Positions 54,923 through 63,870 of a DNA stretch of 64,000 nt are shown here, piece after piece; position 1 is the first letter of the stretch; each line of letters starts with the position of its first letter. A program made the position numbers and the translations under genes. The DNA lies in NCBI GenBank assembly GCA_030447305.1, contig JAUJPC010000002.1:550042-614041 (forward strand), written 5' to 3'. Source of the DNA: Actinomycetota bacterium (GTDB taxonomy: Bacteria > Actinomycetota > CADDZG01 > JAHWKV01). The notes beneath the pieces were generated by a model. It ran no database searches, was not told where the DNA came from, and worked only from the letters and a program-made list of their open reading frames with translations.

Positions 54923-55207
54923 ATGAGGTACAGCGTAGGAATGCGGTGCGAGGGCGACAAGGTGATGTCGCCCGACGAGATTGTTGAGCTGGCCGACGCA
55001 GTTGCGATTCACAGCGGAGTTGCCACGGGCATCGGGCAAGAGGCCTATGGCGCGAAGATCATCGTGGACGCGGACAGCCGGGCTCAGGCCGAGGTGGTGG
55101 CCAAGGAGCATTTCCGGGTGGCCGCGCAGCAGGCCGGTTTGCCGGCATGGCCCATCGCTGAGGTTGAAACTTTGAGTGAGGAAGAGGATCTCACGGCAGA
55201 CAGGTAA
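54923..55207 (+). CDS. Small conserved protein in cox cluster
   Basis: 94 residues, starting 11 bp after coxE with GAGAGGCGA before ATG. Soluble, alpha/beta: MRYSVGMRCEGDKVMSPDEI, VDADSRAQAEVVAKEHFRVAA, then an acidic end. Likely co-transcribed with coxE. I do not recognise the family. Confidence 0.6.
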   Translation: MRYSVGMRCEGDKVMSPDEIVELADAVAIHSGVATGIGQEAYGAKIIVDADSRAQAEVVAKEHFRVAAQQAGLPAWPIAEVETLSEEEDLTADR

Positions 55208-55261
55208 CCATCAGCTCACCATGGTTGAGTGGTTGAGTTCCAGCCTGGGTAATGGAGTGAG

Positions 55262-55648
55262 CTAGGAGCCAGGCTTCTTTGCCGCCTCGCGGTCCCGGGC
55301 AATCTTGATGGCGTAGGAGCCCATCGGGTCTTGAGCATCGTCGTTGGCGCGAGGGCCGGAGTCAGTGCCCAACTGCTCGTCCAGCTCCCGGCGGCGGGCC
55401 AGGAGGACCTGAAACGACTTATGGGAACCAAGCCGTCCGGTGACCTTTGCGCTAACCATCGACTCGTTCTTCCATGGGGAGGGCCAGGTGGCGAGCAGGT
55501 CGGCGGTCACCTCTTCTTTGATCTGCAACATGCGGGCGTTGATCGCCTCAAGTTCTTCCTCGGGTCCGGTGAATCCCAACTGCTCCGAAACCGAACCTAG
55601 GGCTTCTTCTACTGATGGTACTTCTTGGGGATCTTCCGGCTCGGACAT
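55262..55648 (-). CDS. Hypothetical protein
   Basis: 128 residues, opposite strand to the cox genes. ATG 55648 with GGAGGTG upstream. Mostly helical, acidic at the start (MSEPEDPQEVPSVEEALG) and Lys/Arg-rich at the end. No domain recognised. Confidence 0.5.
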   Translation of the reverse strand: MSEPEDPQEVPSVEEALGSVSEQLGFTGPEEELEAINARMLQIKEEVTADLLATWPSPWKNESMVSAKVTGRLGSHKSFQVLLARRRELDEQLGTDSGPRANDDAQDPMGSYAIKIARDREAAKKPGS

Positions 55649-55838
55649 AAGAACACCTCCAGGGCTTCTTGAATGTGGCGGGGTCGCCGACTAGAAGTCT
55701 ATGCCGGAACCGGCCACTAGGTCGCACAGCCATACACCGAGCCGGCCATACAATCGCCAAGGCCCTAAACTAGTCGGGTACGAGCTATACCCAACCTTTA
55801 AAGTGACGCGCAGCATGGTCGACGAGGGGAGTGTCCAA

Positions 55839-56318
55839 GTGAGCGATTCCTACACCGCCGTATTCGAACGAGAAGGCCAGCTTTGGACCGCCGAGATCGC
55901 GGAGCAGCCCCAGATCCAGACGAGTGCGGATTCACTGCCCAAGGCCAGGGACCTGATCCGCCAGGCGCTGGGAGTATGGCTCGACGCCGATCCCTCCACC
56001 GTCAAGATCGTCGACAAGATCGGTATGCCAAAGCGGTACACCGCCACGCGGGAAGCGGTGAGGGCTACGCGAACCGATCGCGACATGGCTGCAATGCTGG
56101 ACAAGATGACCGGTCCCGTAAGCGCCAAGGACTGGGCCGAGGACCTTCGTCTCGCCGGCAGGCCCAGTCACGCCGTGGAGTTCCTGGAGAACCTGGACGA
56201 CGACGTGACCTTTACCATGGATCTGCTTTGCCACCGCATCTCAGTCGCCGAGGAAGTTGGCCGCTGGGGGGAGCAGGACGATGCCGACGAGCCGAAGGAC
56301 GAGCTTCAGGGCTCGTAG
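55839..56318 (+). CDS. Protein with HicB-like N-terminal domain
   Basis: 159 residues from GTG 55839 (GAGGGGAG seven bases upstream). N-terminal 60 residues fit the HicB/UPF0150 fold: DSYTAVFEREGQLWTAEIAE, SLPKARDLIRQALGVWL. The rest (VRATRTDRDMAAMLDKM, EFLENLDDDVTFTMDLL) is helical and unknown. No HicA toxin partner is beside it, so a toxin-antitoxin role is not supported; a regulatory or adaptor role in the cox region is possible. Confidence 0.55.
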   Translation: MSDSYTAVFEREGQLWTAEIAEQPQIQTSADSLPKARDLIRQALGVWLDADPSTVKIVDKIGMPKRYTATREAVRATRTDRDMAAMLDKMTGPVSAKDWAEDLRLAGRPSHAVEFLENLDDDVTFTMDLLCHRISVAEEVGRWGEQDDADEPKDELQGS

Positions 56319-56793
56319 GTCCGGCCAAGTCGAAAGCTTCAGATTCTTGCTCATTTAGTGCCACCAATCTGTTAGGCTTCTGGATGGTTCGGGATGCGTT
56401 GGCAGACCGGACAAGCATCGGAATACCGGTCCAGGCGGAGGACCAAAGGACAGGTAGACCGGGGCGTCGCTTGCCGGTTCCCGAGGGCGAGTGAAAAACA
56501 TTTGATTTGAGCATTTAGCACCACAGAAACGCCGAACCTTACAAGCAGGCTTTGCCGGGACAGAGCTTTCTTGGCGGGTGGCGTGTCCGGAGTAGAACCG
56601 TCGCTGTGCGGGCAACGTAGAGCCAATCCGCAAGCACCTCCGGCAGCTCTGCAGCATGGGGAGCCATATCTCTCAAATGGCCTTCGGGCCCCTCTGGTCA
56701 GTGGCGCGGTCTTCTCCGTGGACAAGCCCTATGGGATCCGAAGGAACGTTCAGTTCGTTACGGCCTAACCGGCCGGAAAGGAAGGACAACCCT
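56319..56793. promoter_or_regulatory. 475-bp region upstream of coxL with a repeated motif
   Basis: No gene recognised. Contains CATTTAGTGCCAC at 56352-56364 and CATTTAGCACCAC at 56512-56524: a 13-base direct repeat with two differing bases, 160 bp apart. Candidate operator pair for a coxL promoter, unproven. coxS and coxM are not here. Confidence 0.35.
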
Positions 56794-59175
56794 ATGGCAG
56801 TAGATGAGATTGAGATTGGTGGCTTAGGCGCCAGTCGACGTCGAGTCGAAGACGGACGTCTCCTCGTAGGTAAGGGAAACTTCGTCGACGACTTCAAGCT
56901 GACCGGCATGCTTCACGGCGAGCTGCTCCGCAGCCCGCTGGCACACGCCCGAATCAACTCGATTGATTACTCACGGGCATGGATGGTCCCCGGCGTTCAC
57001 CTGGTTATCACCGGTGAGTTCGCGGCCCAGCACAACCTGGCATGGATGCCGACGCTGTCTTACGACACGCAGGCAGTCCTGGCAACGGACAAGGTCCGCT
57101 TCCAGGGTCAGGAAGTGGCCTTCGTCGTTGCAGACGACCCTTACATCGCTAAGGACGCCTGCGAGCTGATCGACGTCGACTACGATCCGCTTCCCGTAAT
57201 CGTCAACCCGATGCAGGCGGTCGCTCCCGGCGCCCCGCTCATCCGTGACGACAAGGAAGGCCAGAAGGACAACATCTGTTACACCTGGAACGTGGGCGAC
57301 AAGGAGGGAACTGAGCGGGCTTTTGCAGAGGCCGACAAGATCTCCAAGCTCGACCTGTTCTATCCCCGCTCCAACCCTTGCCCGATTGAGAACTGCGGTT
57401 GTATTGCGGACTACAAGCCCGAGACCGAGAAGCTGACCATTTACCTGACCACTCAGGCACCGCACATCATCCGTACCGCGGTTGCCATCGTGGCAGAACT
57501 TCCGGAACACAAGATCCGGGTTATTGCTCCCGACCTCGGTGGTGGATTCGGCAACAAGGTGCCTGTGTATCCCGGATATGTCTGCGCAACGCTGGCATCC
57601 GTCGTCATCGGTCGCCCGGTCAAGTGGATGGATGACAACACCGGTGACCTGATCTCCACCGGGTACGCGCGGGATATGTACTGCCACGGTGAGCTTGCTC
57701 TCACCAAGGAAGGCAAGATCCTCGGCGCTCGTTACCACGCCGACACCGACAACGGTGGCTTCTTCTCGGATGCACAGCCGACCAAGTTCAAGATCGGCCT
57801 GTACCACTCCGTGACCGGTGCGTACGACATTCCCGTCGGCTACCTCACCGCACAGGGCCACTACACCAACAAGGCACCTGGAGGTGTGGCGTACCGGTGC
57901 TCGTTCCGGATCACCGAGGCACTCTTCTTCCAGGAGCGCCTGATCCAGAACGCGGCGTACGACATGGGCATGGACCCGACCGAGTTCCGTCGTTTGAACT
58001 TCGTCAAGCCGGACATGTTCCCGTACCGCACGTGCTTCGGTTTCCTGATGGACTCGGGCGACTACGAAGCGGCACTGGACATCGCAATGGAGCAGATCGG
58101 CTACCAGGCCTTCTTGCGTGAAAAGGAAGCCGGCCGTAACCAAGGCCGTCTGTTGGGCCTTGGCACCTCCACCTTCACCGAGCCGGTAGGCGCCGGTAAC
58201 TCCCGCGAGTACGACATCATCGGAATCAAGATGTTCGACTCCGCCGAGCTCCGGGTTCACCCGACCGGCAAGGCAGTGCTCAAGATCGGCTCCAAGACCC
58301 AGGGCCAGGGTCACGAGACCACGTTCGCTCAGATCGTGGCTCACGAGACCGGCATTCCGGCTCGCGACATCCTGGTTCAGCACGGCGACACCGACAACAC
58401 CCCGTTCGGAATGGGCACCTATGCTTCACGCTCCACTCCGACCGCCGGTGCGGCGACCGCAATGGTCTCCCGGAAGGTCCGTGCAAAGGCCAAGAAGCTG
58501 GCTGCTCACCTCCTCGAGGTGTCTGAGGAAGACATTGAGTGGGAGTTGGGTCGGTTCTACGTCGGCTCCTCTCCGGAGCGCGGCGTAACCATCCAGCAGT
58601 GTTCGATGGCTGCCTACACCAACATGCCCGACGGCATGGAGCCCGGCTTGGAGAACAACGCCTACTACGACCCGCCCAACATGACCTGGCCGTCGGCCAC
58701 GTACATGGTGGCGGTTGAAGTCGACCCCGAGACCGGTGTCTGGGACGTGCTCCGTATGGTTGCAGTCGATGACTGCGGCGTTCGGATCAACCCGATGATC
58801 GTCGAGGGTCAGATCCACGGTGGCATGATCGAGGCGTTCGCCATGTCGAACATGCAGTTCATCACCTACGACAAAGACGGCAACTGCATTGGTGCCAACT
58901 ACATGGACTACCTGCTGCCGACCGCCTGGGAAGCTCCCCACATGGAGCTGTTCGAGGTAGTCACGCCGTCACCGCACCACCCGCTGGGTTGCAAGGGCAT
59001 CGGTGAGTCCTGCGCAGTCGGAGGCCCCGCGGCCTTCGTCAACGCAGTCATCGACGCTGTCGAGCACCTGGGTGTCCGCAACATCGACATGCCGTGTCTG
59101 TCCGGTCGTGTGTGGGAAGCCATCCACTACCGCAAGGACGTTTCGGGTTACCCGCCCCTTCCGGGCCAGGACTAA
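56794..59175 (+). CDS. coxL: Aerobic carbon monoxide dehydrogenase large subunit, form I
   Basis: 793 residues from ATG 56794 (AAGGAAGGA upstream). Xanthine-oxidase-family molybdoprotein. The active-site loop reads GGVAYRCSFR with Cys369, the form I (true CO dehydrogenase) signature AYxCSFR; form II enzymes have AYRGAGR. APDLGGGFGNK, GQGHETTFAQIV and GCKGIGESCAVGGPAA bind the molybdopterin cofactor. It oxidises CO to CO2. The FAD (CoxM) and 2Fe-2S (CoxS) subunits normally adjacent are absent in this window. XdhC-type genes follow 27 bp later. Length is normal. Confidence 0.93.
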   Translation: MAVDEIEIGGLGASRRRVEDGRLLVGKGNFVDDFKLTGMLHGELLRSPLAHARINSIDYSRAWMVPGVHLVITGEFAAQHNLAWMPTLSYDTQAVLATDKVRFQGQEVAFVVADDPYIAKDACELIDVDYDPLPVIVNPMQAVAPGAPLIRDDKEGQKDNICYTWNVGDKEGTERAFAEADKISKLDLFYPRSNPCPIENCGCIADYKPETEKLTIYLTTQAPHIIRTAVAIVAELPEHKIRVIAPDLGGGFGNKVPVYPGYVCATLASVVIGRPVKWMDDNTGDLISTGYARDMYCHGELALTKEGKILGARYHADTDNGGFFSDAQPTKFKIGLYHSVTGAYDIPVGYLTAQGHYTNKAPGGVAYRCSFRITEALFFQERLIQNAAYDMGMDPTEFRRLNFVKPDMFPYRTCFGFLMDSGDYEAALDIAMEQIGYQAFLREKEAGRNQGRLLGLGTSTFTEPVGAGNSREYDIIGIKMFDSAELRVHPTGKAVLKIGSKTQGQGHETTFAQIVAHETGIPARDILVQHGDTDNTPFGMGTYASRSTPTAGAATAMVSRKVRAKAKKLAAHLLEVSEEDIEWELGRFYVGSSPERGVTIQQCSMAAYTNMPDGMEPGLENNAYYDPPNMTWPSATYMVAVEVDPETGVWDVLRMVAVDDCGVRINPMIVEGQIHGGMIEAFAMSNMQFITYDKDGNCIGANYMDYLLPTAWEAPHMELFEVVTPSPHHPLGCKGIGESCAVGGPAAFVNAVIDAVEHLGVRNIDMPCLSGRVWEAIHYRKDVSGYPPLPGQD

Positions 59176-59202
59176 TCCCGGAAAAGTAGGAAACTAGCCG
59201 TA

Positions 59203-60339
59203 ATGGCTAAAGACCTCCTGGAGCTTGCACACGAGTTCCGCCACGGCGGCGAGGCATTTGCCCTCGCCACCGTGGTCTGGAGGCGTCCCCCTTCCTCGGG
59301 CAAGGTGGGCTACAAGGCCCTGGTAACCTCCTCGGGTGACGTGAGCGGCTGGGTCGCCGGCGCCTGCACCGAGCCTCTTGTGGTCAGGCAATCCCTCAAG
59401 GCAATGGCCGAGGGTGAGCCGCGCCTTATGCTGATTGGAGCTCCTGAGGATCTTGAGACCCGGGCCCGGGACGGGCTGCTAACCTTCCCGACATCCTGTG
59501 CGAGCGAAGGAGCCCTGGAGATCTACATCGAACCGCAGCTTCCCACCCCGCAGCTGGTCATCGTCGGGCGCTCCCCGGTGGTCGACACGATGGCCGCCCT
59601 TGCCAACGGGCTGGGCTGGCGAACGGTCATCGTCGATGACGAGGGAGGTTCTTTGAGCGACCACTCGGCCGCGGATGAGATTTGGAGCTCACTTGATTTG
59701 AAGGGATCCGGCGTCAATGGGCGTTCGTATGTTGTAGTGGCCACCCTTGGCCACTACGACGAAGACGCCCTGGAAGCCGCTCTTGCCACCGACGCTGCCT
59801 ACATCGGCCTGGTCGCGTCGAAGAAACGGGCAGCGACTGTCATGGAGTTCCTGCAGGGCAACGGAATCCCGGAGGAGCAACTGGCCCGTATCAAGGCTCC
59901 CGCCGGCCTGGACCTCGGACGCATCAAGCATGAGGAGATGGCGGTGGCGGTGATCGCAGAGATCGTCCAGCGAAAGGCGTTGGGGGGTAACGTCTCAGGG
60001 TCCACCGGTCCGGTGCATGGCAAGGCCGAGGCCGCTCCATCCGTAAAGAAGGCGTCTGCTCCCGGGGAGAAGTCTGCGTCCGTGTCAGCACCTGTAGGCC
60101 TTCCCGCCAAGGCTTCGGAGCCCACCAACGAAGCTCAGCCGGCCCCCGGCGCTGCCACCTCACTTTCCGACGGTCCCGAGGAGGCTATTGACCCGGTCTG
60201 CGACATGACCGTAACCGTCAAGGGAGCTCGGTACCATACCGAGTACGAAGGTCAGACCTACTACTTCTGCTGTCCTGCGTGCCGCAAGTTGTTTCAGGAA
60301 AACCCTCAGGATTACCTGAAGGTCAAGCTCCAGGCCTGA
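59203..60339 (+). CDS. XdhC/CoxF-like maturation protein fused to a YHS domain
   Basis: 378 residues. XdhC_CoxI N-terminal domain (about 1-75; VVWRRPPSSGKVGYKALVTS), a Rossmann XdhC_C domain (about 105-265; LVIVGRSPVVDTMAAL, AYIGLVASKKRAATV), a Pro/Ala linker (about 265-325), and a YHS domain (about 328-378; DPVCDMTV then YYFCCPACRKLF) with four cysteines. XdhC proteins sulfurate or deliver molybdenum cofactor. The YHS part may bind metal, perhaps the Cu of the CO site, but this is speculation. Third position after coxL. Confidence 0.85.
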   Translation: MAKDLLELAHEFRHGGEAFALATVVWRRPPSSGKVGYKALVTSSGDVSGWVAGACTEPLVVRQSLKAMAEGEPRLMLIGAPEDLETRARDGLLTFPTSCASEGALEIYIEPQLPTPQLVIVGRSPVVDTMAALANGLGWRTVIVDDEGGSLSDHSAADEIWSSLDLKGSGVNGRSYVVVATLGHYDEDALEAALATDAAYIGLVASKKRAATVMEFLQGNGIPEEQLARIKAPAGLDLGRIKHEEMAVAVIAEIVQRKALGGNVSGSTGPVHGKAEAAPSVKKASAPGEKSASVSAPVGLPAKASEPTNEAQPAPGAATSLSDGPEEAIDPVCDMTVTVKGARYHTEYEGQTYYFCCPACRKLFQENPQDYLKVKLQA

Positions 60340-60442
60340 CCGGCCTGGAGCCCTCGAAGGGCGATAGCCAGATGATTAGAACCAGTCCCAATCTTTCGCT
60401 TTGCCTTTCCGGTGTCCCGACGGTAAATAGGAGCGGTCAACC

Positions 60443-61585
60443 CTGAGCGAGATCGTCGATGTGCTGAGCGCCATTGAAACCCTCCGGGCGCGGGGTGAGA
60501 AAATGGCGCTTGCGACGGTCGTTGCGTCAAGGGGCTCTACCTACCGCCGGCCCGGCGCGCGCCTGCTCGTGGCGGAAAGCGGCGACCTGATCGGCAACAT
60601 CAGCGGCGGGTGTCTGGACAACGACATCAAACGAGAAGCCAAGGAAGTCATGGCCGGCAAGGGGGCACGGCTCATTGATTTCGACCTGACCGCCGATGAC
60701 GAGGCGTTATGGGGCTGGGGTCTCGGCTGCAATGGGGCGCTCGAGGTTTTCGTGGAACCCCCCGACCACGCCGCCGAGGTGATCGGAGCGTTGAAGCTTG
60801 CACTGGAGGAGCGCCGGACCATAGGCCTCGTGACGGTCCTCACGTCGACCGTGCCCGGCGTAGAGCCGGGATCTCGACTCCTGGTGCATCCAGACGGTAA
60901 GACCCAGGCAGGGCTCGGAGACGCAGACATGGACGCCTCCGCCGCCGAGGCGGCGATGGATGCTTTGCGCAATCGCAAGGCCGGCCGGCAAACGCTAACG
61001 ATCGAGGGCAAAGGCGAGGCCTCGGCCTTCATCGAACCGCTTGAGCCGCCGATACGTCTTTTGATCTGCGGGGCCGGGGAGGACGTGGTGCCTCTGGTTC
61101 GTCTGGCCGCGGCCATCGGCTGGGAGACGGTGATTGCCGACGACCGCCAGAACCTGCTCAACACCGAGCGCTTCCCCCAGGCGACTCGCTTCGTTGTGTT
61201 GCCCAATGCGATGGATCTGGTCAAGGAGTCCGGCGTCGACCGGTTGACCGTCGCCATCGTCATGAGCCACAACTACATGCGAGACCAGGACTACCTCCAT
61301 GCGCTGCTGGGAACGGATGTCTTCTACATAGGGATGCTCGGCCCAAAGGTGCGTTTGAGGCGGCTGCTTCCCGATCTGGCCAAGGAAGGCGTGTACCCGT
61401 CCGAGGACGACCTGCGCAAGATTCACGGCCCCGCTGGCCTCGACGTTGGCGCTGAGGGCCCAGAAGAGATAGCCTGGGCGGTGATTGCGGAGATTATGGC
61501 GGTGAGATCCGGGCGTAATGCGGGTTTCTTGAAACATAGGGAGGGCCCGACGCATCCCCGTGAAACGGCGGCAGCAAGGGCATAA
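60443..61585 (+). CDS. XdhC/CoxI-like maturation protein
   Basis: About 374-380 residues. Typical XdhC N-terminus (ALATVVASRGSTYRRPGARLLV, GNISGGCLDNDI), GWGLGCNGALEVF, and C-terminal Rossmann domain with GMLGPKVRLRRLL. Clear starts: GTG 60461, but the ribosome site (TAGGAG near 60428) better fits a CTG at 60443 (SEIVDVLSAIETLRARG), which would give the normal family N-terminus. I list the longer form. It is a second XdhC, without the YHS part. Confidence 0.8.
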   Translation: MSEIVDVLSAIETLRARGEKMALATVVASRGSTYRRPGARLLVAESGDLIGNISGGCLDNDIKREAKEVMAGKGARLIDFDLTADDEALWGWGLGCNGALEVFVEPPDHAAEVIGALKLALEERRTIGLVTVLTSTVPGVEPGSRLLVHPDGKTQAGLGDADMDASAAEAAMDALRNRKAGRQTLTIEGKGEASAFIEPLEPPIRLLICGAGEDVVPLVRLAAAIGWETVIADDRQNLLNTERFPQATRFVVLPNAMDLVKESGVDRLTVAIVMSHNYMRDQDYLHALLGTDVFYIGMLGPKVRLRRLLPDLAKEGVYPSEDDLRKIHGPAGLDVGAEGPEEIAWAVIAEIMAVRSGRNAGFLKHREGPTHPRETAAARA

Positions 61586-61722
61586 CAGGGGGCCCCGACC
61601 AAGATGACCGTCACCGCGGGCGCAGTAGCGACCTCTCGCTTGGATTTCGCGGTATCTCAAGGATTAGACTACTTGCCAGAAAGCTCTGGCAAGGGGAAGA
61701 CGAACGAAAGGTTAGGTGGCCA

Positions 61723-62268
61723 GTGGGTATTGCGCTCCAGAACGACTTCACGGTTCCCGCACCCGTCAACGAAGTGTGGGACTACTTCAACGACCCGGAG
61801 AGAGTTGCTCCCTGCCTGCCCGGTGCCGAGTTGACCCGTGTGATAGACCCCAATAACTTCGAGGGCCGCGTCAAGGTAAAGATGGGTCCCGTTTCGCTGT
61901 CTTTCAAGGGCACGCTGAAGGTCATCTCTCGCAACGAGGCCAGCCACACCGTGGTCATGAAGGGCGTCGGCGGCGAGGAGAAGGGCAAGGGTCAAGCGGA
62001 GGCTAACGTCACCGCGGTTCTCCAGGGATCCGGCAACTCCACCACCGTCAAGATCACTCAGGACATCACCATGTCCGGAGCGGTTGCTCAGTACGGCCGA
62101 GGCATGATGGGTGACGTCACCACCGTACTGATGAACCAGTTCGCCAAGTGCCTGTCCTCTGCCATCCAGGGCAAGGGCACGTCCGCACCGAAGGCAGCCA
62201 GCGGTCTGGGCATCGCAGCCGGTGCCACCAAGGTCGGCATGAAGCGTCTCTTCGGCGGCGGCAAGTAA
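61723..62268 (+). CDS. coxG: CoxG-like SRPBCC-domain protein
   Basis: 181 residues from GTG 61723 (AGGTGG upstream). CoxG/SRPBCC fold: FTVPAPVNEVWDYFNDPERVAPCLPGAEL (seen here in shorter pieces), FEGRVKVKMGPVSLSFKGTLKV, and a C-terminal amphipathic or weakly hydrophobic helix (about 155-181). CoxG tethers CO dehydrogenase to the membrane and links it to quinones in other species. Two terminator-like arms follow at 62325. Confidence 0.85.
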   Translation: MGIALQNDFTVPAPVNEVWDYFNDPERVAPCLPGAELTRVIDPNNFEGRVKVKMGPVSLSFKGTLKVISRNEASHTVVMKGVGGEEKGKGQAEANVTAVLQGSGNSTTVKITQDITMSGAVAQYGRGMMGDVTTVLMNQFAKCLSSAIQGKGTSAPKAASGLGIAAGATKVGMKRLFGGGK

Positions 62269-62324
62269 TCAGACTCGACTGAGTCACGGGCAGCCGGGCT
62301 CGTCCACGCCAGACGTGACACCAT

Positions 62325-62354
62325 AAAGGGACGGCCCTTCGGGGCCGTCCCTTT
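62325..62354 (+). terminator. Hairpin terminator after coxG
   Basis: Stem AAAGGGACGGCC / GGCCGTCCCTTT with a TTCG-type loop, T run on the plus side. It should end the cox transcript before the MocA-like gene. Confidence 0.75.
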
Positions 62355-62446
62355 GTAATGGAGGGTTACGTGGAATCGATTTATCTTCCTGGTCGTGGTG
62401 CGTCGGGATCCTCCGGGCCCTTCACCAACCTCCAAAGGCGAGCTCT

Positions 62447-63055
62447 GTGATCGGCCGCGTGACCGGAATCGTACTGGCGGCCGGGTCCTCTTCCCGGCTG
62501 GGACAGCCGAAGCAGCTCCTCGAGTTTCAGGGGCGTCCACTGCTGCAGCACGCGATAGATGCCATGGAGAAGTCCGGGCTCTTCGACATCGTGGTGGTTC
62601 TCGGCCACCGCGCCGCGGACATCGCTGAGGCCGTTCAGATCGGCCCAGGCACCCGAACTGTCGTCAATGAGGACTATGCCCAAGGTCAAGCGACCTCTCT
62701 GAGGGCTGGCCTGGGGGCCGCAGGGGAGAACTCCGACGCGGCGGTGGTGATCCTGGGCGACCAGCCGGCAATCAACGGCTTGATGGTGAGGACGGTGGTG
62801 GAGACCTACCTGGGTACGGGAGCCAAGGTGGTGCAAGCCGCCTTCAGCGGTAAGCCGAACCATCCAACTCTGTTTGACCGGGAGCTGTGGCCGGAGCTCC
62901 AGGCTATCGAAGGCGATCAGGGGGCGCGGGAGGTTCTCCGCAAGCACCCGGAGTGGGTGGTGCGGGTGGAGTTCGGTGGAGAGCCTCCGTCGGACCTGGA
63001 CAACTGGGAGGACTACGAGCGCCTGACCGGCCAGCGGCAAACCCCGGGCGAGTAG
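62447..63055 (+). CDS. MocA-like molybdenum cofactor nucleotidyltransferase
   Basis: 202 residues from GTG 62447 (AGGCGAG upstream). GT-A nucleotidyltransferase with VLAAGSSSRLGQPKQLLEF near residue 8 and VILGDQPAINGLMV near residue 100. MocA makes the cytosine dinucleotide form of molybdopterin used by xanthine-oxidase-family enzymes such as CoxL. It sits after the terminator, so it may have its own promoter. Confidence 0.88.
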   Translation: MIGRVTGIVLAAGSSSRLGQPKQLLEFQGRPLLQHAIDAMEKSGLFDIVVVLGHRAADIAEAVQIGPGTRTVVNEDYAQGQATSLRAGLGAAGENSDAAVVILGDQPAINGLMVRTVVETYLGTGAKVVQAAFSGKPNHPTLFDRELWPELQAIEGDQGAREVLRKHPEWVVRVEFGGEPPSDLDNWEDYERLTGQRQTPGE

Positions 63056-63327
63056 CCGGTCGGCAAAGTCGGCGGGGCCTTGGTTTTTCAGCCGAAGGCA
63101 TCGCCTGCTCACCACCATCACCGGCCACGGATTGAGCGTCGCTCTCTAGTAAGTCCTCTTGTAAGGGTCTGAATTACCCCGCCGGGTATCACCTGCAGGG
63201 TGGCTCCTCACGCCTGGCAGTAGGGTAAGCCGGGCAGCTCTTAGGAGCGTGTAGCCTGCGTCCGGTGAGCTGACTTTGGGCGCGATACTGGGGCATTGTG
63301 TGAGCTGTCCCAAGGGAGGCATTTGTA

Positions 63328-63564
63328 ATGACCAGAACCCCGGCGCGGCTCGTGCTCATCGCAAGCGCAATTGTCTTAGCAATAGCGTTCATAAGTTGCC
63401 CACTTATGGAGAGGATTTGCAGTAAGGGGGAGCACGCAGTGAGAGCAATCGAGGCTCCTGAGACCGGACGGACCTGCGTGCGCGACGGCGAGCCACCACC
63501 CGAGGGCTACGAGGAGTATCCGCCCGGTCAAGAGCCTCCTACATACCTCCACGAGGAGCGCTGA
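63328..63564 (+). CDS. Small secreted or membrane-anchored protein
   Basis: 78 residues; GGGAGG nine bases before the ATG. Hydrophobic segment about residues 8-24, cysteines at 24, 31 and 50, and a Pro/Glu-rich end (EEYPPGQEPP). No family recognised. It may be a small cell-envelope protein. Confidence 0.5.
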   Translation: MTRTPARLVLIASAIVLAIAFISCPLMERICSKGEHAVRAIEAPETGRTCVRDGEPPPEGYEEYPPGQEPPTYLHEER

Positions 63565-63726
63565 ACCGTAAGGATCCTGTGGTGGTGGAAAGCTTTTCTA
63601 CTTCTAATCTAAGTCAACTGCTTCTAAGTCTTGGGTGCTCAGAATGAGCAGGGGGGTGGTCGATAGTGAGCAGAGCCAGTTCGCGTCATGCAAGTTGCTA
63701 GCTAGGTCTCCGAGCTTTCATCGAGG

Positions 63727-63870
63727 TCAGGCCGGACCGTAGTCCCTGACGACGCCCTCCCAGGACACATCGTCACCTTCCCACCACCGCACCACTCCCG
63801 GTTCATTGAGCCAGCGGTGCAGCATAGGCAGGTCCGCGTCGGTAAGCGGGCGAAAGGCTACTCCGGAGTC
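63727..63870 (-). pseudogene. GNAT acetyltransferase remnant (aminoglycoside 6'-type)
   Basis: About 48 residues: VAFRPLTDADLPMLHRWLNE, then VVRWWEGDDVSWEGVVRDYG, and a stop. This is the N-terminal part of a GNAT enzyme of the aminoglycoside 6'-N-acetyltransferase-like kind, but it stops after the first strand pair and no start codon is evident. Beyond 63871 I see nothing further. Confidence 0.5.

Noticed and set aside
56740..56790. GGCC-rich palindrome just before the coxL start as a terminator or operator
   Set aside because: Stem of only four bases; it is next to the ribosome site and could be chance.
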